Source of the DNA: Rapana venosa
Lineage: Eukaryota; Mollusca; Gastropoda; Neogastropoda; Muricidae
Length of the DNA stretch: 64,000 nucleotides
NCBI GenBank assembly: GCA_028751875.1
Contig: CM054138.1
Span: 36,628,748-36,692,747, forward strand
Direction of reading: 5' to 3'
Within the stretch, counting starts at the first letter, position 1; every line of letters begins with the position of its first letter. The notes beneath the pieces are model-generated. The model made no database searches. It was not told where the DNA came from and saw nothing but the letters and a program-made list of their open reading frames with translations. The position numbers and the translations under genes are program-made. This document shows, piece by piece, positions 22,352 to 33,377 of the stretch.

Positions 22352-22684
22352 AGAATTCTTCTATCTGGTCATCATCGTAGTCAGATGTTGGAGCATACAC
22401 TTGGATGATGGTGAGATTCTGGGGTTTTGCAGAAACTCTGATTGAGATGAGTCTGCTGGATACTGGTGTGCAGCTGATGATGCTTGACACAATCTCTTTC
22501 CTGACAATGAAGCCTACTCCGTGTTGATGTAGTTTCTCTTCTCCACTGTACCATATCTTGTGGCCGTCTTGCGTGGTTGTTTCTCCGAAGCCAGTCCATC
22601 TGACTTCCGCAAGCCCTAGGATGTCCCATTTATATCTTTTTAGTGCATGTGTGAGTTCCTGTACTCTTCCTGTTTGGCTTCAGT

Positions 22685-22867
22685 ACAGTCCCCATTTCAC
22701 CCAGTTCACGCAGTTGTAAGTGGGTACGTGCCTCTTTAGTGTCAGGGAAGGTAAAGCAGCGAGGGAGAGGAGATGGGCGCTGCCCTCAATATGCTGGCCC
22801 CTGGAGAAGTTGAGGCCTCTGATGCCTCATTCCCTTAAACGACCATGTAGGTTATGGGACACCTTTA
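22685..22867 (+). repeat. SINE 3' part, continuation of the piece at 19702
   Basis: Reads GGTACGTGCCTCTTTAGTG, GGGAAGGTAAAGCAGCGAGG and GCTGGCCCCTGGAGAAG, with the T-rich end TTTATCTTTACCTTTT. A partial second copy of the end (from GCTGGCCCCTGG) lies at 23075-23170. Confidence 0.65.
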
Positions 22868-23072
22868 TCTTTACCTTTTAAATAATTATGTGTAACACAT
22901 GGGACGTCAGTTTGTCTCATCCGAAAGACTAGCACCAAGACCACCACTCACGGTCTAGTGGATGGGGGAAATAGTTTCTGGCCCAAACAGGGATTGAACT
23001 GCCACACACTTTGAACCTGGATTTTTTGCTTTCTAGGCAGGTGCGATACCTCTAGACCACTGATCAACCACC
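22868..23072 (-). repeat. tRNA-derived SINE of a second subtype
   Basis: Contains CTCATCCGAAAGACTAGCAC and GTCTAGTGGATGGGGGAAAT. The head at the right is TCTAGACCACTGATC with box B reverse (GGATTGAAC). It sits between two copies of the GCTGGCCCCTGG repeat. Confidence 0.7.
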
Positions 23073-23336
23073 CTCAATATGCTGGCCCCTGGAGAAGCTG
23101 AGATCTCTGTCACCTCCCTCCCCAATTACTGCATAGGTTAATGCTGTTGTGGGAACATCTTTACCTTTTGATTCAGTGAGGTCTTCAAAACTAAAGAAAA
23201 AACCTTGGGCCTGCCCAGTGCAGATCAGCATCTGTCAAGTTAGATACATGTATGGGAGAAGAGCTCTCATCTTGTTTTGTTGTTTATTGTGTTTTATCTT
23301 GATTGATTATGTATTGATTTTTTCTGTTGTTTGAAG

Positions 23337-23398
23337 GACAATTGCATTGCCAAGCTGGAGAGCATTGGTTACCGTGTGGGACAAAGTCTGATTGAGAG
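23337..23398 (+). CDS. TRAPPC6B: TRAPPC6B exon 2
   Basis: Acceptor GTTTGAAG and donor GAGAG/GTGGGG. Reads DNCIAKLESIGYRVGQSLIE plus two bases of Arg. It corresponds to the first conserved helix of the TRAPPC6 fold. Confidence 0.95.
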
Positions 23399-24221
23399 GT
23401 GGGGCAATGTTTAATAGTTTCAGTATTATTTCATCATGGAGACCTTAGGGTATTTTTCTCATTGATAGTTTTGGTTAGCGTTACTTCTTTTTATATTTTG
23501 CTGTTGGCATGATCCTGTTGCCTGTTGCATCTTTTGGAAAGTAACCATCCTGTACTGGTAGAGTGGATGACATTATAAAACACATGCATACTGGTGTTAT
23601 GCTCAGAATGTCAGATAACATTTTTGAAGTCAGGATGTGGCAGCCATAATGGTTTGAAGGCATTCAGATACATAAAAATCCTGCCAGTAGTGGACATTGG
23701 AATTCTGGTCTAGGAACAAAAGAAAAGAAAAAGGTATCAAATTTTTACAAAGAAAATGATTTTAAGTAATAAAAGTAAAAGAGATAGATCTGTACAAACT
23801 TAGGTGAAAGTATATTATCTGAAAGGAAAATAAGGTAATAATACAAACAATGTTTTTGTGCAGGTTTAATGAATGAATTTAGCGCTAAATGTTTCAATGG
23901 TTTTCTTGTTCAGCCGTCAGGTAACCTGTTTCATTAATGACTTGAGTCTGTTGCCTTCTTAAACCTAGCTTGCCCTGTTGTCAGAGTGCCCTTACTGCTT
24001 ATAGTGCCACATGCCATCCACAGCCCCCCTCCCCTGACTGATTTATTTTTCTTCATAAACTCAGTTTCCTTGAGCTTACAAGCTGGGTGAAGTCAGTGAT
24101 ACTCCAAGTCATGATGATTTTATTTTGTTTGTTTGCTTTCAAAAAGAAATTTTGAAAAAGATTTAAAAAAAGGGAGAATATTTAGGAAAACTTGCTAATA
24201 AATTTGCTGTTTCCTTTTCAG
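23399..24221. other. TRAPPC6B intron 2, nothing recognised
   Basis: AT-rich intron with short simple-sequence patches only. Confidence 0.5.
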
Positions 24222-24339
24222 GTTCACACGAGATTGTTCAAGGTTCAAGGATGAACTGGATATGATGAAGTTTATCTGTAAAGATTTTTGGAACTTGGTC
24301 TACAAGAAACAGATTGACAACTTAAGAACAAATCATCAG
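24222..24339 (+). CDS. TRAPPC6B: TRAPPC6B exon 3
   Basis: Acceptor CCTTTTCAG and donor CATCAG/GTATAA. Reads [20 protein letters not shown], then [19 protein letters not shown], the most conserved part of the protein. Confidence 0.98.
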
Positions 24340-25038
24340 GTATAACTGTTCATCTTCCTGTGTGTTTGTTTATTATGTACATCAACTTATCATTTGAGAT
24401 GTTAATGTGTTCATTTAGATACATGTACAAATAGCATATCTTCTATGTGCATATTGTTAATTATAATTGGTTTTAAATTAATTCATTTTTGTCAATGATG
24501 ATTTGTAAATTCACTTCCAGTTTAATCATCCATAAATAAAACAAAACAAAGAAAACCCTATTGTGTTGAATGGGACAGTAAATTAAAATTAAATCTTTGA
24601 AAATGATGATGGTGATAGAAAGGGATGGTGCAAATTGTATGTGTGTGTGCCATTGTGTGTGTGAACAGCATATTACTTCTCTTCTTGGTTCTTTGCCCAC
24701 TCTCCCCTCTTTTTTTATACACATAGATCTTTTAGTTATTGACAGCCTCCACCTGTCTTCTTCCTAGTAGGCCATCTGCTTATGCTGTGTGCTGTGGACT
24801 GTTTATCCTCTTCTCCACCCCCATACCCCTTCCTTTACCCTGCACAGTACTCCTGTTCTTGTTCACTCCCCTCCAACCCAGCTAAATCTTAAAAGGCAGA
24901 GCAATCATGAGGCTGGCTTTTGTTGTTGTTGCTGCTTCAATTTTACATCTGATCACTCAAAGTGATTTTAGACGATATTAGATGAAGATGGCTGCATTTT
25001 GGAGATGATCCTTAATTGATTGAACAGTTCACCAATGT
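24340..25038. other. TRAPPC6B intron 3, nothing recognised before the piggyBac element
   Basis: No supported repeat or ORF. Confidence 0.5.
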
Positions 25039-25253
25039 TTAACACATTTCGTACCGCAAACGAGAGATTCTCGTTTTCGCTATGACGTCACGGTAGACCG
25101 CAAACGAGACACTTTCGTTCGCGATGGGTACTTTCGTTTCGGCTCTTCTCTCGTGAGAGTTACTGTTCCTACAGGCCGATAGGGGTCGTTTCTGGCAAGG
25201 GAAGTAATTGTACTAGGCACTGAGTAGTTTGAACGTTTCCTGACCGGACCAAA

Positions 25254-25609
25254 ATGATGTCGAAGCGGAGTTCAACCTCCAAAATTTCGTGAAAACGAAG
25301 TTGTCTTGGACTCGGACAGCGAGTCGACCCCCTATAAACGAAAGTTCTGATGAATATGTGCCAAGTGATAGCACTGAAACTTCGATTCAGATCAAGGTGA
25401 AATGGAACAGAAAAGAAGAGGTGTGCTGCCGATCCACAACCTTCAACACGCGTGGAGCAATCAAAGTTTTTAAGGTCGAAGGATGGGGTGCACCTCGAAT
25501 TCGAACAACAACACCAAGAGGGGTGCACGCCAGCAAGAGAGGGCAGCAGAACGATGTTTGTGGACAGAAGAGGGCACTGACAACCAGCCAATGTCCCACA
25601 GTTTTACAG
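25254..25609 (+). pseudogene. piggyBac transposase exon 1 (frameshifted N-terminus)
   Basis: From the ATG at 25254 (MMSKRSSTSK) the acidic N-terminal region is spread over three frames: ENEVVLDSDSESTPYKRK, then SSDEYVPSDSTETS, then GWGAPRIRTTTPRGVHASK, then WTEEGTDNQPMSHSFTG, which ends with the donor TTTACAG/GTAAGT. At least three frameshifts are needed to read it through, so this copy cannot encode an intact protein as given. The last block joins exon 2 in frame. Confidence 0.8.
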
Positions 25610-25917
25610 GTAAGTCTCCTGGTAGTTTTTTTGTTTTGTTGTTTTTTTGCTCAGTCACGTCTGTGTTGTGTGGTGTGTGGTGTGAGCCGGTGTGTAAGGT
25701 GGGCGTGGCAGTTAAAAATTGGTTTTCTCTACATGAATTGTTGTCAACAATAATGCTTTTCACAGCTGTGTTGGGTTTTTTTAGTAGTTTTTTTTTTTAT
25801 AGTTTGTACAGGAGTGCAGGTGTAAATGAATAACATCATGGAGAGGGGAAAAAAAATTTCTTTTTTTTTTTCCAAGTTCATGGTTGCACAAAAATACAAA
25901 ACATATAAATGGATATT

Positions 25918-26015
25918 TTTCTCTCTCTTCTCTCTCTCATCTCTCTCTCTCTCCTCTCTCTCTCCTCTCTCTCCTCTCTCTCTCACTACACACCACACAC
26001 ACACACACACACACA

Positions 26016-26054
<39 letters not shown>

Positions 26055-26100
26055 GACAGACATACATACATACAGACAGATAGACAGACAGACAGACAGT
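25918..26100. repeat. (CT)n, (CA)n and (GACA)n microsatellites in the piggyBac intron
   Basis: A CT-rich run to 25984 is followed by CA repeats to about 26048 and ACAGACAGATAGAC units to 26100. Confidence 0.95.
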
Positions 26101-26409
26101 CAACCTGGCAGAAATAGAAGTCTCAATTAGGCATTGAGCCTGATAGAGGCATAGGCATGGTTGCTATACTTTCTGTGTACCAAAACAAGGTTTTGGTTTT
26201 TGTTGTTGGGTTTTTTTGCTTTTTTTTGGGGGGGTGGGGTGTTTTACACACACTGTAACAAAAATAAAATAAAATTTTGTGTACATACAAATTTATTGTG
26301 CTGTGGGAATTTTTATATGACTGCGTGAATACATTTTTTTTCAGATCCTGATATTGCTATTTTTGATTTAGCTTTGTTCAAAAACTTACATGAAGAATAT
26401 TTGTTTCAG

Positions 26410-27966
26410 GCAGCCCAGGCATAAAGGTGGACATCCAACCTGATGCGTCAGCTTGGGAGTACTTCCAGCTGTTTATTGACAACGACATGCTGACGCAGAT
26501 GGTTGAGCAGACCAACCTCTACGCCCAGCAGTACAAAGCCAGACTTGGACCAGCCATCAAACCGCACAATCTGCTTGCGGACTGGACAGAGGTCACCACA
26601 GGGGAGCTGGAGGTGTTTCTGGGGCTTCTGCTGTTGATGGGGATAGTGGACACACCAGACATAAAGATGTACTGGACTACTAACCCCCACCTAGAAACAC
26701 CCATCTTCAGGAAGAGCATGAGCAGGAACCGCTTTGAAGCAATCCTCATGGCTTTCCACCTCAATGACAACATGGAGAACTTGCCTCGTGAGGATCCTGC
26801 CCACAACAAGCTCTTCAAGATCCAGCCTCTTGTGACCAAGCTGCAAGAAAAGTTTGCAGCTGTGTACAGTCCCAAGCAGAACCTGGCCATAGATGAGTCC
26901 ATGATGCCGTGGCGTGGGCGAGTTGAATTTCGCCAGTTTATCCCCAGCAAGCCCATCAGATACGGGATAAAGATGTATCTGTGCTGCGAGAGTGACTCCT
27001 CCTATGTCTGCAAGATGGAGATCTACTCTGGCAGAAAGGGGCAGCAACGGGAGAAAGACCATGGCCCCAATGTGGTGAAGCGCCTGTCTGAAGATTTCCA
27101 CGGGAAGGGCCACACCATCTTCATTGACAGCTTTTTTTCCTCCGTGGATCTATTCATGGATCTTCGGAGGAAAGGAACAACAGCAACCGGCACCATCAGG
27201 AAGGACAGGCGGGGTTTGCCATCACAGCTGGCAGCCAAAAAACTACAGAAGGGCCAAACTGCCGAAATGAAGCGGACTATTCCACCAAATGACGACAACA
27301 ATCATGACACAAGTGGTAGTCTGCATGTGTTGAAATACAACGACAAGAAGATGGTGACTCTGCTGTCCACATGCAGCACTGGCAGACTTGTAGACAGTGG
27401 CAAAAAAAACAAGACCACAAACCAGCCCATCATGGTTCCAGGAGTAGTGCACAGCTACAACCAGAGCATGAATGGTGTTGATCAATTTGATCAACACATT
27501 CAGTACTGTAGACTCCTTCAACCGGAAGACCTGGAAGTGGTGGAAAAGAGCCTGCTTTCATCTGCTTCATCTGGCCAAAGTGCAGGCCTACCTGATTTAC
27601 AGAATGAACAACCCTGGCACCAAGACCAGCCAGCTGCAGTTCACCACTGACCTGGCCGAGCAGATGATGGCAGACGCACAGGCACCCAAGGTCTTCAAGT
27701 GCCGTATCTCTGATCCTCCAGCCAGACTCAAGGAAAAGCACTTCCTGACCAAAGTACCTGCCACAGCCAAGAAGCAGTACCCCACAAGAGTCTGTGTTGT
27801 TTGCTCCAAGAGGAAAACCACAGGGAAGGGGTATGAAGTCCGGAAGGAGACCAGGTACGAGTGCCGGGAATGCGACAAGGGTCTGTGCCTGGGGGAGTGC
27901 TTCGAGAGGTACCATTCTAACTTGGCCTACAAAAAGCCAAGGATGGATGCAGCAGGAGACCAGTAG
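26410..27966 (+). pseudogene. piggyBac transposase exon 2, catalytic domain and zinc-binding tail
   Basis: The acceptor TTGTTTCAG joins to give GSPGIKVDIQPDASAWEYFQ, the typical start of the DDE_Tnp_1_7 domain. Catalytic aspartates are visible in NLAIDESMMPWRGR (about 26885), GHTIFIDSFFSS (about 27110) and MNGVDQFDQ (about 27470). A one-base frameshift at about 27490-27510 separates this from the rest, which resumes TVDSFNRKTWKWWKRACF and runs to a cysteine-rich tail of C-x2-C, then C-x2-C, C-x3-C and a His (CVVCSKRK, CRECDKGLCLGEC), the zinc-binding domain that recognises element ends. The second frame runs to a stop at 27964-27966. One indel is thus the only defect of this exon. Confidence 0.9.
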
Positions 27967-28007
27967 ACACCTGCACATTGTATTCGTACATAGCTCTGTG
28001 TATAGTG

Positions 28008-28030
28008 TGAGTGTGTGTGTGTGTGTGTGT
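28008..28030. repeat. (GT)n microsatellite
   Basis: Eleven GT units just after the transposase stop codon. Confidence 0.9.
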
Positions 28031-28500
28031 AACTGCTGAACTCAAGTGTGTTTTTACCAAAAACTGAGAAATCAAGTGCCTTCATATCAACACGAATTCT
28101 GACAATTTCATTTTTTTAAAAGTGTTTTTCAAGTATCAGTTGGATTATTATGTGTTGTGCTTGGATTATTCTTGAGCTGCTGTGAATCATCACCTAAAAA
28201 AACAAGTCAGTGGCTATGTTTGTGCAAGTTTGTCAAGTGTGTTACCTGTTTGTTTCTTTTTTTTACTGAATAAAATTGTTATTATAGAAAAAATTTCACT
28301 TTTGTGTTAGTTTTTGTTATTGTAAGATACAAACCACACACTCTTCCACACACATTCCAAATTTCATCACAAACAAACCAGCAGTTTTTTTTAAATAATT
28401 TTTTTTTTATTGGGTCACCCACTTTTCAAGTCGTTAAACTCAAAATTGCTTGGGCACGGGGTGCTTATCTCCCCTTTTTACTTGGTATGAATAGGGTTAA

Positions 28501-29079
28501 GGACTTTTATGATTTTCCTTCCCTTTTAATGTTTTATGATATAATCATATAACAAGGTCTTAATACTTTTTACACCATCTGATGACTCTTCATGCAAGGT
28601 CTGAATAGTTTTTACCACATCTGACAACTCTTCCATGCTTTATTTCCTTTTCTGCAGGGCTGCTTACCCGTTACAATTTGTCTGAAGTTTATATGAAAAG
28701 TGAGGTTGAAATACAAAACTACAATTGCAAGTTGAAAACTAAATTTTGTCACATCAAAAATAAAAATTTTCTATTTGCTGTGCTACCATTGTTCTCTGCT
28801 GGGTTTTTCAATTTAGCACAGCTCAGCTGTGAATGGCCATTCTTTCTTCTGTGCACATGCACGTCTGTACATAGTGTCTACCAAATCAATGGCAGTCAGT
28901 GAAATGATTGAGCTTGAGAACAAGAAAATGTGGCCAGTAGCCAAATCTGGTCTTTATTTAAGGAGATAACAGCACAGATTTCCTGCAGAATGCATATAGT
29001 AATGTTCACAGTAATAAGGCAAGTCAGAAATGCCAGCATTTTGCATTTTTTCCACGGCTCGATGTGGTCAGTTCAGTTG
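28501..29079. other. TRAPPC6B intron 3, nothing recognised
   Basis: Starts at the piggyBac edge. Two near-identical ATCTGA(T/C)(G/A)ACTCTTC words (28578 and 28619) are the only pattern. Confidence 0.5.
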
Positions 29080-29260
29080 ACCTTATTCTCCTATCAGTAT
29101 AAATAGCCTTCTGGAAATTCTGTGCTAGGAAGCTCTTTTCAGTCCCTCTCTTTGTTTCTGCTTTGTTCCTTTTCTTCTTGTCACTTTCTTGCCGATTTTC
29201 TGCTTTATCGTTATCATCAAAAAGTTCTCTGGTTAAAAGAAACTCTGTGTGTGTGTGTGT
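29080..29260 (-). repeat. dispersed repeat family, copy 3
   Basis: TCTGGAAATTCTGTGCTAGG and GATTTTCTGCTTTATC match the copy at 16535-17150. Confidence 0.55.
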
Positions 29261-29281
29261 GCGCGTGTGTGTGTATCTATT

Positions 29282-29525
29282 TTTTCATTTTATTCTTTTG
29301 AGGATAATGGAATAAGCACTTATGTGCTTTTTTTACATCCAGTCCCCGTGTGTATGCAATTTTGTAAATTTTGTCATCTGTTCCCACTGGCATGCAATGG
29401 CCTACTCTTATGAAAAGCAGAACAGGATTTAACATATGCGCAAGATATTCTGTATGCGTTTGCACACGGGACCTTGGTTTATAGTCTCATCCGAAGGACT
29501 TTTTGGGAGAGTGGAGTCTGCACTC
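29282..29525 (-). repeat. SINE lacking its tRNA head
   Basis: Minus-strand 5461-family copy from the tail (TTTGAGGATAATGGAATAAG) to CATCCGAAGGACTTTTTGG, ending in a GT run at 29526-29551 instead of the tRNA-like head. Confidence 0.85.
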
Positions 29526-29985
29526 GTGTGTGTGTGTGTGTGTGTGTGTGTTTTATTCCAAGTTATAATTTTTGCAAGCTGATGAGATGTAAATCTCGAA
29601 AAGTTCTTTGTCAACATTTATCAGATTTGCTGGTATTTCATGAAAGTGAATTTGTAACCGTTCAAAACTGAATACATTTTTTCCGCCACCTCTACTCAAA
29701 TTGCATTAAAAAAAAAAAAAGGTGGGAAAGTAAAACTGAAAGTCTTGAATATGCCATGCATTTCAAATTTTAAAAAAATTGTTTTGTTGATTATTTTACT
29801 GTTATAACTGTTCTCTCCATGCTGAACACTTGTTTTTCAATTTCTGTTGGTACTGATGATAGTTATTTTAAAGTAAATTTAAGTAAACTACTGTTAAGTG
29901 TATTCTTCTGTTTAGTGTATTTCTAATCCTCCATATGCCAAAAGGGGTTACAGGAATTAAATCTTGTGTTTGTGTTTCTGTCCAG

Positions 29986-30069
29986 GGGGTGTATGTTTTA
30001 CAAGACAACAAATTCCGTTTCCTGACCCAGATGTCCAATGGAAAGCAGTACATGGAAGCAGCACCTAAA
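29986..30069 (+). CDS. TRAPPC6B: TRAPPC6B exon 4
   Basis: Acceptor TTCTGTCCAG and donor CCTAAA/GTATGC. The 28 codons read GVYVLQDNKFRFLTQMSNGK, then QYMEAAPK, matching TRAPPC6 with phase 0 at both ends. Confidence 0.98.
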
Positions 30070-30419
30070 GTATGCTTTCTTTTCTGATATTGTTGCGGCG
30101 TTTGTTGGATTCATTTATACTTACAGTCTTTAATTACCTAGGACACATAATTGCTACATAGTACAATGCTACAAATACATCTCCATTCTCCCTAGACTCC
30201 TTGATGAGTCATTGGGGTACTGCACTGAATTTTTCAGGCAGCGTCTCTTTGATGAGTTGAACCTGGCAGAGGGCCTTTCTCTTCAGGTACAGAGTGCCTG
30301 CTGTGTATGTTTGTATTTCTGAATCCCACTGGCTGCTGACATGAATTATGAGATCTTTAATCAGTGTGCATATTTGATCCTCTATAATAATGTAATAGTC
30401 TATATGCATATATATGCAT
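30070..30419. other. TRAPPC6B intron 4, nothing recognised
   Basis: No supported element before the SINE piece at 30420. Confidence 0.4.
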
Positions 30420-30484
30420 GATGGAAATTTAGGCATAGGGCATGGGAGGTTATAAATATCCCTACCCTTAATTCACCAGATGCT
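30420..30484 (-). repeat. SINE 3' part, interrupted by a LINE (rest at 33378-33480)
   Basis: On the minus strand it reads AGCATCTGGTGAATTAAGGG then TAGGGATATTTATAACC, the body of a SINE also present at 60090-60225. Confidence 0.65.
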
Positions 30485-30884
30485 CTTTCTTCTTCCTTTT
30501 TTGTCATGTTTCTCCCAGGGTAGGTTTGACATTGATGAGCCTTCTCCATCTCTCTCTGTTTTGAGCTTCCTCCTTATTTATGCCCCTTTCTCTAAGATCA
30601 TCTGCAATACAGGCAGCCCAGGTTTTGCTAGGTCTTCCCTTTGGTCTCTTTCCATCCACTACGAAGTTCATTGCTCTTTTTAAGATGTGGTGGTCTGCTT
30701 TCTGTTGAACGTGCCCAAACCAGCGCAGTCTATTGGTACTAGCTACAGACTTCAGATCATCAACTTTGCACATTCTCCATAGTTCTTGTCTTCCCATTTG
30801 ATCTTTGTCATGTAGCATAGCATTCGGTTTTCACAGCTCTTCAACAAACGTTCAACGGTTTTTGTGAAACCCACGTCTCCGAAC

Positions 30885-30925
30885 CATAATAATAAATAAT
30901 AATAATATATGGAACTTATATAGCC
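30885..30925 (-). repeat. (AAT)n-type LINE tail inserted in the RTE element
   Basis: On the minus strand GGCTATATAAGTTCCATAT is followed by repeated ATT, the same 3' tail that ends the LINE at 9140-9187 and stands alone at 62938-62985. Confidence 0.7.
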
Positions 30926-31056
30926 ATACAGGAGAACAGGTCTGATGCAGGCCTTATATATCAGACAGCGTCTCTCCTGTGGGATTTTCTGATTTCCGAG
31001 CAGAGTTGCCAATTCTTTCCATTTCTTCCAAGCACTCGCAATCCTGGTTCTGACAG

Positions 31057-31365
31057 CTAACTCAGATCGCAGCTCATCATCTCTCCCAGGTAGCAGAATT
31101 CGTCTACCACTTCTATCTTCCTTTGTTCAAATTCTAGCTCCTTCTTTCCTGCATCGGTATTGTCTTCACCCTTCTTATTCATACAACTGGGGCAGACAAA
31201 TACTCTGTCCTCCTTCTTTAGACTTTTGAGCTTTGAGCATCTTTTGTGACACCAATATTGACATTTGGAGCATTTGATCAAATTGTTCCCTACACCTTTG
31301 TGGCAGACACCACACGGGTATTTGCCTTGATCTCTATGTGTTTTGCAGTCTTTTTCAACTGTCAT
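31057..31365 (-). pseudogene. RTE LINE segment encoding a PHD-like zinc finger
   Basis: An open frame of 102 residues with Cys/His spacing C-x2-C, C-x2-C, C-H-x2-C and C-x2-C within about 48 residues, followed by KGEDNTDAGKKELEFEQRK and then VVDEFCYLGEMM, the segment normally found after the RT active site. The finger therefore sits between the RT domain and the C-terminal thumb region. Such fingers have been reported in many animal RTE-like ORFs, probably for nucleic-acid or chromatin binding. Confidence 0.8.
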
Positions 31366-33377
31366 TGCTTTGGTCTAGTCAATATTTACCTTCATTCCTC
31401 TGCGTTCTAATGTCTGTTTCCAATTGCCAAATCTTTGAGTAGCATAATCACTGTTCTCAGCTACCAGTACTAAGTCAGATCTCTTCTGGCCTCTCCACTT
31501 CCTTGGATATTTAATTCATCACGAGGATAAAGAGCAGAGGGCTCAATGTGGATCCTTGGTGCACTCCTACTTTTATCTCAAAGCTTTCTGACGTCCCACT
31601 TTTGATCTGGAGTTCTTGTACAAAGTCATAACCATTGAGATGGTGTGCTCCGGTACACCTTGTTTCCTCAAGGCCCATTGGATTGCCTTTCTGGGTACTC
31701 TATCAAAAGCTATTTCCAGGTCAACAAAGATGTGCGTCAAGCTCTTTTTCTTCTCCATATACTTTTCCTGCAGTTGTTTCACAATAAATATTGCATCTAT
31801 GGTTGATTTGCCAGCCTGGAATCCAAACTGGGTTTTTTCATCAATATTGCACAGGCTCTAAAGTCTTCTTTCCAATACTTTTTCCCAGATCTTCATGCCA
31901 TGTTCCAGAAGCCTGATTCTTCTGTATTTTCCACATACTAGTGCATCTCCTTTATCCTTGAAAATGGGAACAGTAATACTGTTTTCTCATTCTTCAGGCA
32001 TTTATTCTGTCCGCTGTATCTTCTGACATATTTTCGTAAGTTTTACTCCTTCCTCTCCTGCTGCTTGTATCATTTCTGTCACCACTCCTGATGGCCCCGT
32101 GGCTTTTCTCTTTTTCATAGTTCGAATTGCTCTTCTGATTTCATCTTCAGTCACTTCTTGTACAGGTCCTTCAACTTTCTCCACTTCCTCGATTGCATGA
32201 GGATTCTCAATATTTAGCAGATCGTGAAAGTAATCCTTCCATCTCTGCAGAATATTTTGCTTCTCAGTCATGATATTTCCAGACTCATTTTTTTACAAAT
32301 TTTGCTACATTGATGTCTTTCCTGTTCTTTCCTCATCTGCCGTGCAATTCGAAACATCTTATGCTGACCTTCAGTTGTATCAAGTCCAACACACCATTCA
32401 TTCCACACTTTTTCTTTAGCTTGGGCTTCAGCTTTTCTGGCTTCTTTTGATTTCCTCCTGTATATCTCTCTGTCCTCACACATCTTTGTTTGCTGCCACT
32501 TCTTAAATGCTTTCTTCTTCTCTTGGATTGCTTCTTTCACTGCATCACACCACCACCATGTTTCTCTCTGTCGATGTCTTCTTCCTTTGGTCTCTCCACA
32601 CGTTTCTTTTGCTGTTTCCATGAGGATTTCTTTCAGTTGGTTCCAGTCATGGTCTTGTCCAGCCGCTTTTTCTCTCACTTTTTGCTCATATTCCAAGGCT
32701 ATGTTTTTGTCTTTGAGGCTCCAAATTTTCAGTTTCTTCTCAATTGCTTTCTTCCTTGGTCTTATGAAATATTTTATTTGAAAAGCTGCGCACAACAATC
32801 TGTGCTGTGAGAGGCATTCTTCCCCTGGAATAACTGTACAGTTTGTCGCCATTGCAGCATCTCCCTTGAAGAGAATGAAATCAATCTGAGTTTCCGCTTC
32901 ACCACTTTTGAAGGTGATATAGTGCTCTTGTTTTTTCTTGAAGAACGTATTCAAGATTCGTAAGCTATTCTGTTGGCATAGCTGAATTGTTTCTCCTTCT
33001 TGATTTCAATCTCCAAAGTTGTACCTGCCCATAACATCATATCCAGTTCTGTCCTTGCCAACGTGTCCATTCAAATCTCATGCTACAACGACAATGTCTT
33101 TTCCTGGTATTTCAGCCAGTTTCTCGCCTAGTTTTTCCCAAAGTCAGCTTTCTCTTCTTCGGGTCTACCCACCTGTGGCGCATAAGCAGAGATCACGTGC
33201 AGGATCTTTTTTCCACAAACTATTTTCATGTTCATTGAGCTACCGCTTCATCTTTCTATTTCGACAACATTTTCAAGCCAGTTTTCATGGACTAGTAGGC
33301 TGACTCCGTGTTCGTTCTCTTTTCCTCCACTCCACCAAAGCTTGTACTGTCCTCACCAACTCCTAACATTCTCCTAA

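Larger units (their letters stand above)
19814..22673 (-). mobile_element. RTE-type LINE, almost full length, antisense in TRAPPC6B intron 1
   Basis: Bounded by an 11-bp duplication TTGGCTTCAGT (19803-19813 and 22674-22684). Minus-strand ORF2 in several frames gives: HALKRYKWDILGLAEVRWTG and SGEEKLHQHGVGF near 22640-22520; LTIIQVYAPTSDYDDD near 22410; GDWNAKVGPDAYDTWAG and IGSDHDLVLTTIKL of the AP endonuclease; KKGKSPGIDNIPAELI near 21300; RTIGLISHPSKIML; AEEQAGFRPKCSTIEHIF; VGVRQGCLLSPVLFNLFLEN near 20760; RFADDIDLMGSS, the RT active site, near 20635; ILLYGCESWTL near 20245; then KRRRGRQNWPKKSWVDNI near 19990. The stop lies in the duplication itself, so there is almost no 3' untranslated region, as usual for the RTE clade. 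The 5' end lacks about 20 residues of the endonuclease. About five frameshifts make it inactive. Confidence 0.9.
25039..28500 (+). mobile_element. near-complete piggyBac element with an intron in its transposase
   Basis: TTAA stands at both edges (25039-25042 and 28497-28500). The left end is TTAACACATTTCGTACCGC and the right end CTTGGTATGAATAGGGTTAA; reversed, the right end gives TTAACCCTATTCATACC, so the inverted repeat is partial (TTAA and GGTA-GAA kept). Close to the left end ACCGCAAACGAGA occurs twice, 44 bp apart, and CGAGAGATTCTCG forms a small palindrome. The transposase runs from about 25254, is interrupted by an intron 25610-26409 and ends at 27966. It lies within TRAPPC6B intron 3 in the sense direction. 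Confidence 0.85.
30485..33377 (-). mobile_element. RTE-type LINE carrying a PHD-like zinc finger
   Basis: Flanked by a 17-bp duplication TTAATTCACCAGATGCT (30468-30484 and 33378-33394). Minus-strand pieces: decayed endonuclease (33370-32960); ETQIDFILFKGDAAMATNC near 32880; a lysine-rich linker; DEIRRAIRTMKKRKATGPSG near 32140; THIFVDLEIAFDRVPRKA near 31720; the palm active site is not clearly readable in the frames I checked. Then follows a C4HC3 finger (YPCGVCHKGVGNN, CSKCQYWCHKRC, VFVCPSC) at about 31310-31160; VVDEFCYLGEMMS; a 5' piece of LLYG; and VDDLKSVASTNRLRWFGHVQ near 30750 with the C-terminal GRPSKTWAACIADDLRERGI. It has many frameshifts and an inserted AT-rich tail of another element at about 30885-30925. 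A distorted copy of its 3' end occurs at 41470-41690. Confidence 0.85.

Noticed and set aside
25826..26130. Ser/Leu- and His/Thr-rich ORFs
   Set aside because: Translations of CT and CA microsatellites.
26448..27978. Minus-strand ORFs of 80 to 182 residues
   Set aside because: Antisense of the piggyBac transposase.
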